Origin: Monarcha castaneiventris obscurior
Taxonomy: Eukaryota; Chordata; Aves; Passeriformes; Monarchidae
Direction of reading: 5' to 3'
Length of the DNA stretch: 64,000 nt
NCBI GenBank assembly: GCA_026261815.1
Contig: JAMPIT010000174.1
Location: 13,330,001-13,394,000, forward strand
The position numbers and the translations under genes were made by a program. Every line of letters starts with the position of its first letter. Positions within the stretch are counted from its first letter, which is position 1. This document shows, one piece after another, positions 52,594 through 62,500 of this stretch. Below the pieces are notes generated by a model. That model searched no databases and had not been told where the DNA came from. It was given only the letters and a program-made list of their open reading frames with translations.

Positions 52594-52719
52594 TTCGCAG
52601 GGCGGCAGCTGCAGGGCGGCCGCCTGCCAGCCCAGCAGCCAGCAGCACACCCAGGCGCTGCCCGGGTACCCCCGCTCCGCTCCGGCCCGCCGCATCCTCA
52701 GCATCCTCAGCAGCATCAT
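52591..52719 (-). CDS. ELAPOR2: ELAPOR2 coding exon 1 (signal peptide)
   Basis: The exon encodes 43 residues from a tandem ATG ATG at 52719 and 52716 to the LQLPPCEE end at the donor. A basic N-region (three Arg pairs or singles before residue 16) is followed by the hydrophobic stretch AWVCCWLLGWQAAAL, a standard signal peptide. Cleavage is likely around residues 34-37, leaving a mature N-terminus near LQLPPCEE. This is the first ATG in a frame that stays open further upstream only from a GTG codon. The first ATG has A at -3, an acceptable context. The following exon 2 continues in phase with the conserved ectodomain start. The N-terminal leader is poorly conserved in this family, so the call rests on position, signal peptide, donor and phase. 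Confidence 0.87.
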
Positions 52720-52989
52720 CCTCCTCCTCCCCCGCCGCGGAGCGCCCGCGCACCCCTTCCCAGGGTGCTGGTGGGGATCACCGCCCCCTGCTCCTGCCGG
52801 ACACCTCCGAGCGCCGGCCGCGGGCTGCCCCTGGCCCTGCGCCCCGCCTGCAGCCGGGCATAACCCCGGGGCTGTCGGACACAGCGGCCCCGGCGGCCGC
52901 CCGCCCCGGCAGCCGGCACCGCCAGAGCCGGGAGGAGGGGCCGGCAGCGGGGGGAGGAGGAGGAGGAGCGGGAGGGAGGAAGGCTGGCG

Positions 52990-53000
52990 GCGCAGGCGCA
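52990..53000. promoter_or_regulatory. NRF1-like element
   Basis: GCGCAGGCGCA matches the two-half-site NRF1 pattern (GCGCA repeated with one base between) and is followed by CGC. It is 270 bp upstream of the start codon in the CpG island. NRF1 sites are frequent in CpG-island promoters, so this is plausible but unproven. Confidence 0.6.
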
Positions 53001-53163
53001 CGCTGCCGAGGCTGGTCCAGCCCCGGCGTGGCGGAGGGAGCGCGGAGCATCCTCCGGCTGCATCTCACCAGCCCCGAAAGCTCCGCGGCGGCGGCGGTAG
53101 CGGGGGGCGAAACCCGCAGGCACCGCCGGCAGCCCGGGCCCTGCTGGGGAGCCCGGCAGCACC

Positions 53164-53171
53164 CCCCGCCC
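53164..53171. promoter_or_regulatory. GC box (Sp/KLF-type)
   Basis: CCCCGCCC is the reverse complement of the GGGCGGGG GC box. It sits about 450 bp upstream of the start codon. Such motifs are expected in any GC-rich island, so its individual role is uncertain. Confidence 0.5.
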
Positions 53172-53430
53172 GGAACGTGTGGCCCCGATAGGCACCGGGA
53201 TGGGAGCGGCGCTGTGGGATGCAATCCCCCCTTGCCCAGCCCTGCCGGGGACGCTGGCCCGCATCCCCCGCCGTCTCCAGCCTGATTCCTGTCACCCCCG
53301 CACCATCCCTGTCCATGGCAGCGCCCATCTCCCCGCTCCTCGGACGCTAAGGATGCCCGTGCCCCCCCTCAAGGCGGGATCCCACCAGGCAAGGTGTGCG
53401 CTGGACCGCTCAGCTCCTGGCCAGAGCACG

Positions 53431-56400
53431 GCAGCGACCTGCTCCATGAGATGTGAGAGCTGCTTGTTCGTGGCCTGACCCAAATTATTCTTATCGCCAG
53501 AATTATGCACATTTCTCCCTCGGTGGTTGCCTTTCAGCCCGAATTTTGTCTCCTGTTCCCCAGCAATGTCCAACTACTCATTCCTAATGAAGTGTGTGAC
53601 AGCCTCAGGCACTGATTGTCCTCTGCCTCCCTGGCACCTCTGCCAATCCTGCTCACTTTCCTGCTCCCTCCTGCGTCTTCCTTTCTGCCTGCTCTTATCT
53701 AACTAGCAAACTCCAGCACAGAGCTTCTCATGGCTAGCACAAGATGTTCCTGTCCCTATCGATCCACATTTTCAGACTCCAATACATAGCCCCTTTTTTT
53801 TTTCCTTTTCTTTCTGTTCATGGAGTGACTCTTTTTTTGTAATTTTACTGCAGTTCCTGCTCACCGTGATTCAGGTTTGACTCAGCTTTTATTCACCTCA
53901 TGAAAAGAGATGCGGGGTATAAGGGCAGAGTCAGATCTTTGCATCACGCAAGCACTCTGTCCATCCTGGTTGGTGTCATTGCTGTGACTGTATGCTAATA
54001 TAAAAATGGTTCATTTTGCTCATTTTATGTCATTTGAGACCCTTGCTGGAGCAGTCAGGAAGGGGGCTCTGTGAAGCTCTGCTAATGGAGACAAGTTTGC
54101 AATTTCCCTTTGTTCTTGTACAGAGCCTTGCTCTGATTTTAGCTCCAGCTGGAAGAAGGAAGTGGGTTATGGTGCTTCCATTGACGGCCCCATCTCTCAC
54201 CAGGGTGCCAAACAAAGCACCTTGTGTAATCAGTTACATGAAAAAATCAAATTATCTTCCCAGAAAAAGTGGAGAACAGGGTAGAAACCATGCTGCTGCT
54301 TTATGTTTTGTGCTTCTGCAGTAGGTAGGTCACAAGGTTGGTCCCAAGGATTCGCTGCTCACCTTAACTGCAGGATAAAATCCAGTGGCTGAGGAGCACT
54401 GATTTCAGCTGGAGCTGCGCTTCTCTTCACATTTGGTAAAATAAAACACACAAAGGCACTCCCAGGCATACAGCAAGGGACTCACTCTAAAAATATATGG
54501 GAAAAAATATATTAGTTGCATTCAGCACATCTTTCATGCAATGAAAATGGGTACAAGGTCAACTTGCAGAAAAGTGCACTTCTTGCTGCAGGTGCTGACC
54601 TCGAATGAGAATTCAGAGTGGGAAGCAGGTCTGGGGGGCTGCTGGCAGAATTGCTCTCTGCAGTGGGAGGGTTACTGCTGCTGACTCCCAGGGACCCTCC
54701 AGGAGGCAACAGGGCCAGAAGAAGTCAGCTCAGGTGAGCAGAACTTCCATACAGCACAGGGATGGGTGAGGAAAGGGAGTACCAGAGTGTGCTTTGTCAG
54801 CTGCTCTGTCACCCTTTTGCATCACTAAATTATTTAACCTTAAAACTCAGCGTGGGGAGAAGTCAATTTACAAATAAAAGGCTACTTACTCTTCTTCAGG
54901 ACTCACTCTATGTTACCAAAGCTTTTTTACTGTCCTCTGTGGAACTTGCTGTCTTCCTAGCAAGAAAAATCACTAAGATATGAGATTATTTTTTCTGTCT
55001 TTCTTTATGTTTCCAAATGACACAAGGTCCAGAAATTACTTGATCTTTAAAGGCAGTATGATCACTTTGGTTGCTGTGCTATTTGAACACGATCTGAAAT
55101 GCCTGTGATACTAAATCCTGCAAATCTTACCTGAAAGCAGGATGGCAAAAATTCTGCAGAGCATAGTAAGCATGTGGCCAGCAGAAAATAAAAAGTATGC
55201 TGTTTAAAAAATTAATGATCTTAGATATACATGAACAAATGAGACAGAGGAAAGCAGTGTGGGATTTGAGACATATTGTGCAACTTTAATAAAAAAAAAG
55301 TAGCACCTATATATAAGGCAGCAGAGATAAAAGAGTTTTAAATCTAGTAAGAACAGAAAGCAGGGAGTGAAACAGAGTTTTGAGATCTGTATCTGAAATC
55401 TTGACCTAATATTTTGAGTCAAGTGAGAAGATACAAAAGTAATTCAGAAAATTCATGCAACCTCACTTATAAACAATTGCCCAGATCAATTACATTAAAG
55501 TACAAAGGAAAAAGAAAGGATAAAAGCAAAGTAATAAATAATAATTTATACTCTAATGTGTTTCAAGCTACATCTCCCCTATTGCCTGAATTTTATTGTG
55601 CATCAGCCTGGAATAAGTTAAAGATGTAAAATTGTACCTTTATACTGCTGTCCTAAGTTGTGCCCAGAAAAAACCAACAGCTTTCAGGCATTTAGGATCC
55701 AGATCTGTAAACAATTCTTCCTGACACCAGCAAGGTGCTGAAAGTTAATCATGGACTTTGATGTTTGCAAAGCTCAAGCCATAGGTTTCCCCGGTAGCCA
55801 CGGAGCTGGGGCAGGGAAAGAGCCATATGTCACTAAAGTTAATGACACCAAGTGAAAGGGAAAATTAAATGGCTGCCAGCTACTGTTTGGATGACAGCAA
55901 TTAGTAACTACACTTGAGATTAGTCAGGTCTGTAGGCTGACAGTGGCTTGTGTGGGAATACATCACACAGTAAATGAAGCTATTAACCCTTTTCTGTGCT
56001 GCCTGTTTCTGGTGAAATCACCTTAAAAACCTTGCCTGCACTCACATTTCACTGCAAGTTTTGGAAAAGCTACTCAACATAAAGCAATTTCATGGAGTTT
56101 CTTCACTGAAACTCATTTTCTAACATTGTTGACTATCCAGGTGGTTAAATTCTGTGATTGCTCTACAAGGGTAACTGTATTCCCACAGAAGGTAACATTA
56201 TTTTGTCTTGCTAACACGTCCATCCCTGAGCTCTGCCACAGTGTGTCCTGCTCAGACTTCTTCTTTTTCTTGTGAACCATATATTTGCCCATATAACCTG
56301 GTCATCTGTGTACTTCCCATGAGGGAATACTTTATCTGAGACAAAAATTAACATTCTTTCAAGACACCGTGTCATCCTGGTGCTTTACTGAGTGCAGTTC

Positions 56401-58633
56401 AAGAAAGCTTTAAAATATGTGCTTGCTGCTACAAATGTTCTTACTTTTGGACTTCCAAACTCTTCAAGCTCTTTGGAAATTCAAGATACATAGCAATACT
56501 AAAAGAATGTTTATACCCAGGCCTCTGGTTTAGTTCTGACCTACTTAGACATCACTTCTACTTTCAAGTAATTCAAGGACCACTGTGACTCCATCCTAGA
56601 ATAATCTGGAGAACCCTGCTGAGAAAGCTGATGTGATGGCTAAGCAGTCACTATAAAAAAATGGGTGGCATTTGCAGTGAGATCTCTCAGGTTCTCCTGT
56701 AGGCCATGGAAGAACTCGATGCTGGGGCTCACCTCACTTAACTTTGTCACCCACAGCTTGTTAGGCTTTGGGAGTACTCTTCACTCTCCCCTAAAACAGT
56801 AAGTTATAAACACATCAGAAGCCTTTTTCTAAATGGTACATGAAAGCATCCAGAGCTGAAAGTGAATGTAGCCTTCATAAGACATTGTTTTAACAATCTG
56901 TTTTAGGAGTTGAATGTCTTTTCTCTCCATTAACTGCACAGGTAGTTCTGATATAGACACCTACACATGATGAAATGAGGCCCACCCTGGATCATTTTCT
57001 GCTGTTTAGTGAGTGTCCTCTTTAAACAAGGTTCACGTCCTCCAGCTTTTGGAGTGTGTTAAGTGGCACATGTCTGACTGGCTTATACTCCACACTCAGC
57101 CCCACGTGCATCCAAACCAGAACACAGCACAGGGAAAGGGACCTGGCACAGAGATTGCTGGGCTGTGTGATGCAATTCTGAAGCTTTGTCATGTAGCTGT
57201 AGCCTCCTGGTGTAAACCCACACCTGAAAAACAAGGAAACAAGGCCTTCTGGATAGAGAAAAGCCAGGATCAGCTTTACTGCCTTTTCATAATTCTCACT
57301 CCTAGATGTAGCATTCAGCATTTATCCCTTTCCTGCCTTTGCTCCTCAATGATGTATTTTTGCCTCTTCTCCCTAGAGATGTTTAAAGTGCCTGTATTTT
57401 GCTTTCCTAGCAAACTTCATCTTTTGGATCCACTTTAAACCTCTTGGAGCCTTCCATTTGTGATTTCCGTATTCATCCTTTCTCTCATTGTGACTTTAGT
57501 TGAATTTTCCTGTAAATCTTGCTCTTGGCTTGGCACTAGAACAGCTCCTTGAATACATACAATTTAATATTAGCTGTGCAAAGGTTAGACATAAAAGACC
57601 CAAAGTACTTCTGTACCATTTCTATCCACAGGCCTGGAGAAGAGAGGTTAGAGATGTAATCTGCCTCGCTTGAATCTGAATCACAAGAAATTCAGCTGTA
57701 AGAGAGGAATTTCTCTGCTCTTGAGATAGCCACATGATTTGACAGCTCTTTCTTTGCTTTCTAACCTAAGGGGAAAATATTAATTTTCAGTTTTATTATG
57801 TACAGATCATCTGAGTCTCCTCCCTACCATAGATAGAATAAAAAGAGATGATCACTGCATTAAAATCAGTTAGCATGTTTCTTTTGAGTAAGAAGGAATA
57901 GCAAGGGTAAATATTTCCAAGACAACTGAGGACAGACAACAGGATCAGCATCCAAAGCCTTTTACTGCTGCTATTAGGGTTTCTTAGCCATTCATGCACA
58001 GGCATCTTTTCCCAGCAGACCTATTTAGCTGCTATTGGGTAGCAGGAGGGTTTTGAGTAATGATGATTTTCTTGACTTTGCGTGCAAAGTCGAGCCTCAT
58101 TAGAGGACTCTCAGAGACCCATGGTGACATGGTTTTGTCCAAAGAGGACACGCCATATGGGGGGGCTGGGGGAGCAATCTGAAAATAATGTAAACTATTA
58201 AAAAGCTAAAATCTGTATGATCTGCCTGTGTTGATTTGGTGTGTGAACTAAGTTAGGAGGAGGGACGTGGACTAAATTGCTTTCTGCAGCAGAGAACAGT
58301 TATTTGGTGTAACCTTGTATTCATTTCAATAGTGATGCCAGGTAAATTGAGGCTGATCACATCCACTCTAGGCTGGCAAGGGCTCTACAGATGCACTCGT
58401 GGCTCTAGGAAAGAGCAGAAGGCAGAGCAGCCTCCACGCAGTGCTGTATTTCTGACCAAGCAGTCCCTGTGTTGCCCAGCTTCTCCAGTCACCATTTCTC
58501 CCTTGTGCCATCACCAAAGTGTCAGGGGTCACCATCCCACAGTGTGGTGAAGAGAACTCCCTCTTCCAGCTACCCTATCAGGAATATCTTGTTTTTCTAG
58601 GAAAATCAAAATCAAAATGTCACAAGGCTTTCA
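53431..58633. other. Upstream flank of ELAPOR2 with no recognised gene
   Basis: AT-rich DNA beyond the CpG island. It has short poly-T runs near 53789-53810 but no CR1 fragment, RNA gene or exon-like frame that I recognise. The open frame at 57013-57438 has no recognisable homology. The region presumably lies between ELAPOR2 and its divergent neighbour and may hold upstream enhancers. Confidence 0.5.
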
Positions 58634-58698
58634 TACAGTTCGACCAGATGACCTTTAGAGGTCCCTTCCAACCCAAACCATTTTATGATTTTGTGATG
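58634..58698 (+). mobile_element. Short CR1 3'-end fragment, forward orientation
   Basis: CCAGATGACCTTTAGAGGTCC, then CCTTCCAACCCAAACC and ATTTTATGATTTTGTGAT, match the terminal 65 bp of avian CR1 with a degraded tail. It is a very short 5'-truncated copy. Confidence 0.9.
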
Positions 58699-59452
58699 CT
58701 GTCCTCTGGAAGGAAACAGGGCTCATATTTTCTACTGACCTGCCTGATCTTGATGGAAGCTTTGCGATTAAAATGCTGCATTTTCAATGGTCTTTCAAAG
58801 GTCTTTCTGCTTCCCCTGAATCAATGACAATATCTCCTCACTCTTCAAATGCTTCAAAGAAAACAATACCAGGCACTCCAAGGGACATTGATGGGAGCCA
58901 TCCTGAGCCAACATTAAAATGCTTTGGAAGTCCCACCTGTTTGATAAACAGGAAATTTTGTAGGTAGGACATATTTTATCACCTTATTATTGCTATGGTT
59001 GGTAGCAAAAATGAATTGAGCTGACACTGCTGGTAGCACTGACGCATGCAATGGCAGCAAATGACTGCAACTCAGTATTAACAACAATATTGATTTTCTG
59101 CTCACAGGAGAGCCTTTGTAAACTTTCAAAACCCAGTTTTTCCAAATAAAAAGCACCCAACTAAATGTCAGAGATTGTAACAAAGTCATTTTAGTAGAAG
59201 CCAGAAGTGTAATTCATCATGTGAGAAGACTGTGATCTCACGTACGTGGGTGTGAAATTGTGCTGGCCCTATGCAAGCACATGACTGAAATATGACTTTT
59301 CAAGGTGACTTGAAGGTGAAGCTGTGGCCAAGCAGCCTGATCAGCCCTGACAGGCTGACCTACAAGTCAGTGCAGAGTCCCAGCTCCATTTGTGGGCCTT
59401 CAGCTGTAAGGAGGCTGAAGGAGCAACACACAACATTCACTGGACTCCTACT

Positions 59453-59548
59453 CATAGAATCACAGAATGGTTTGGGTTTGAAAGATCACCCAGTTCCTGT
59501 TCCTTGCCATGGGCAGGGATGTCATCCACTAGACCAGGCTGCTCTGGT
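59453..59548 (-). mobile_element. CR1 3'-end fragment, reverse orientation
   Basis: CATAGAATCACAGAATGG, TTTGGGTTTGAAAGATCACC, CCATGGGCAGGGATGTCATC and ACTAGACCAGGCTGCTC follow the reverse complement of the CR1 3' end. About 95 bp is retained and it is one of the better-preserved copies here. Confidence 0.93.
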
Positions 59549-62500
59549 GGGTAAGGATTGAGGAAAGGCACAGCAGGGCATGTGATGTTAGATGATTTTG
59601 CAGCTATGACAGGCAAAGCTTAAAATGCTCAGTGCTCTTAGCAGCTCTCTTGGCACCTGGGAGCCTTTTGCCTCAGCATTCCTGGAAGCAATAAATACCC
59701 CCAAATGTGTGTGCTAATGCAAAACCTTCGTAACAAGTTCCTCTCCCTCTGCTGGTTATTGCAATTAGATGAGCACATCCAACTGTCACATGCATCATCT
59801 GTTTGAGAAGTTATTTTATGCTAACACGGCGACAGTCACCGTGCAGGCTCTCTGTAGTTCAGCTCTGGATGAGTCACGGAGCATTTACCCAGTGCATCAG
59901 GTTCGATTATGATTAATTTCTGAAAACAATTTCTGCAGCCATTCAGGTGCCACAGGCAGATGCCTGCATGCTCAAAAATACACACTGAGTAAACTCTTTG
60001 CCTGTCTTGCTGAGTTTACAGCCTCCCTCTCCTAAAACTCCCACACACTTTCATTCAGTAGACCCAACTCACTCTATTGATATTCATGGAAAAAGAGGGA
60101 GGTTTGGGGCCAAACCCATCAGAAGAGCAGCAACCCCATCCTAGAGGCTTTTACCTCTCTCTGAGAGGGAGGACCACTTGTCTGGGAAAAGGGATACACA
60201 GATCTGGAGGACAGCTCGGCTTTGCATGGTTTTCTGCAGGAGGAGGGAGCAGACCTGTACATTTCACATCAGCCCTGTCCCCACTTCCAGGAGATGCCTC
60301 AGAGTCAGCCCTGGTTGCTCCCTGTGTGGTTTGAGGGCAAACTGTCTCTTAGAGCAGGTGCTCTGAGTCCTATAAAGAGCATTATAGCACCTTTAGGCAT
60401 ATAACCTGTTTCCCTCACGAGGAATATGGCAGTATTTGAACAGGGCATATACCTTTCTCTGCACGTTTGCTTCTCCAGCTCCCTCAGGATGATGTTGTTT
60501 TGACACAAAGTCTCAGTTTGATTTGCTCCACAAAAATACTGATTGCTCTGTCAGCACCTTTAAATTTGGTAACACACTGCAGCCTTCAAAATCCACAAAG
60601 GTAAATTTGCAATTTAAGGGGTGAGGTGATTTAGTGCACTATAAATAGCTCACTGCATTTACATGCTAGTGCTCAAGTGGCACTAAGCTAAGTAGAATAC
60701 TTGTAAATGTAGTTTTTATGCTTTATTAATTGTTCTCTCATGAATTTGCTTTCCTCACTAGGGTTATGTTGGTGTCTGAATTCCTCCTCCCTCTTTAAAG
60801 CCACTGTTTAACTTACTACCTTACCCAAAGGTAGTAAGTAATTCCATTTTCCCCAACACCTTTCCCAATGCCCCCTTTCCCTACAAACTCACCTGAAAGA
60901 AAATATTTTGAATTACAAGTCTATGAGGCGCTCTGGTTCATCTTAAACCCAGCTTTCTGAACAGAGATTCCACTCATGTGCCAACCCCACTGCTTATGAA
61001 GATGTAGAACAGCACAGCAGGGGTGAGTCCCTGAGACAGAGCTGAGTGTGATGGTAAAACAAGAGCTCCAGGGACATGTTTTTCATTTGTGTCACTGCCA
61101 GTGACTCATCCCAGGTAAAATTTATTCTTTTGAAGAACATCACCTCAAAACTTAGATCTTAGTTAAAGGCTTACTGTGGCTTCTGTTGTCTCAGGGAAGC
61201 CACTTTGTATTTCTTTATTTCAATGTCTTTCTCTGTAAATTAGCATTTAAACATTTGAGATGTTTGGATGAAAAGGACTTACAGCAGGACAGGAGGGGGT
61301 GTGTCTGCCAGCTGATTATGGCCAAAAAAGTGCAGTATCTGGCGAATGGAATCCAAGTCTCCTTGATCCAATCTTCTATAGGACCATAGATGCTCATGCT
61401 GGAGCATTTGTCTGCATGTCCTTGGCACACGGATGCTCATTGCAGCCTAGACGTGCCCAAGAAGAGATAGAGATGATCCATAAGGAGCCTGGTCCTGGTA
61501 CAATTATTAGAAGGGGGGTGTCAGCATCCAGGATGGGACTAAAACAGCCCACCCCAGACCCAAAAGATGACAGATCTCTTCCCCTGCTGAGGGATGGAAA
61601 GATTTGTTTAAACACCTTGTGAAACTATGTATTAACTCATACCTAGATATTACTGAGAAGTAGTGAAGGTGAGGGCAAGGTGAATCTTCAGTACCTCTGG
61701 CTGTAAAAAATACAAACACTAACGTCATTAGAAACCCACAGACCTGCAAGAGATCAGAGGGAGTGAATTTGAAATTAACTTTGCAAAGTGAATAGTGTGT
61801 TTGAATTAATCTCTAAAAATGTGCTTTACCATGGAGGTAAGGTAGAATGTCAGCCTGAGGTTAAAAGCTTTGTCAAAGCAATCTCTGTTTAAGACTTAAA
61901 GTGACCCTTGATATTTATCAGAGTAATGAAATTACAGGCCTTTTCAAAAGGCTGATGAGAGGTTGTGCTCAGCCCACCCGTCGTAACAACTGAGTGGTTT
62001 TGCTGCAGCTGAACAACTCGCTTCTCTGAGAGAAATCCTGCAGACTGAATATTCTTATTTCCAGGCATATTTCTGCCAAACTTCAGAGTTAATTAAATAT
62101 AGACATATATTTAGATATAGATACAGATATATTTATTTTATATTCTTAATTAACATACATATATATAATATCTAACATAATACCTATATATATCTCTGGT
62201 GACTGAAGTGGCCAAACAGAGGACACCCAGCTGACCCCCAAATGCTCCAGATGACCCGACAGGCAAAGATGCTACTGGCAGCAGGGATAACAGAGGTGAC
62301 TCAGCCCTCTCCTTGCTGTGTCACACGCAGCTGGACAGAGGCAGACGTCACTCCACAGGCACAGACACGGCAATGCTCTGCCCAGCTGGATGTGCAGGCT
62401 GCTGCCCTATTGGTAATCCATGGATGCCTGAGGCTGGTAGTAAATAGGCCTTTAATCTTCCTGAACACAAAGCAAACACAGAAAAACTCGTGAAGCCAAA

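Larger units (their letters stand above)
51650..53430. promoter_or_regulatory. ELAPOR2: CpG island covering the ELAPOR2 promoter and first exon
   Basis: This is the only GC- and CpG-rich block in the window. It is densest from about 52000 to 53350 and falls sharply to AT-rich DNA on both sides. Coding exon 1 of the minus-strand gene lies inside it, so the transcription start should be to the right of 52719. No TATA box or CCAAT box placed convincingly upstream was seen. An NRF1-like element and a GC box are present, which fits a broad CpG-island promoter. Long open frames on both strands inside the island are a by-product of high GC content. Confidence 0.9.
52720..53430 (-). promoter_or_regulatory. 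ELAPOR2: Presumed 5' UTR and core promoter of ELAPOR2
   Basis: The region directly upstream of the start codon is very GC-rich, with GGAGGAGG-type repeats and CGGCGGCGG near 53088-53097. The transcription start cannot be placed from sequence. An NRF1-like site lies at 52990-53000 and a CCCCGCCC GC box at 53164-53171, giving a plausible promoter 270-450 bp upstream of the ATG. Confidence 0.65.

Noticed and set aside
52591..53001. Upstream extension of exon 1 to 53001 giving a 137-residue N-terminus
   Set aside because: The codon at 52999-53001 is GTG, not ATG. The added residues are low-complexity Pro/Gly/Ala/Arg typical of translated GC-rich 5' UTR. The first in-frame ATG is at 52719.
57013..57438. 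141-codon open frame upstream of ELAPOR2
   Set aside because: It does not begin with ATG (starts GTG-type) and shows no homology that I recognise to DMTF1 or any retroelement.
59900..59910. GGTTCGATTAT, resembling a tRNA B box
   Set aside because: No matching A box, no acceptor stem and no clover-leaf pairing around it.
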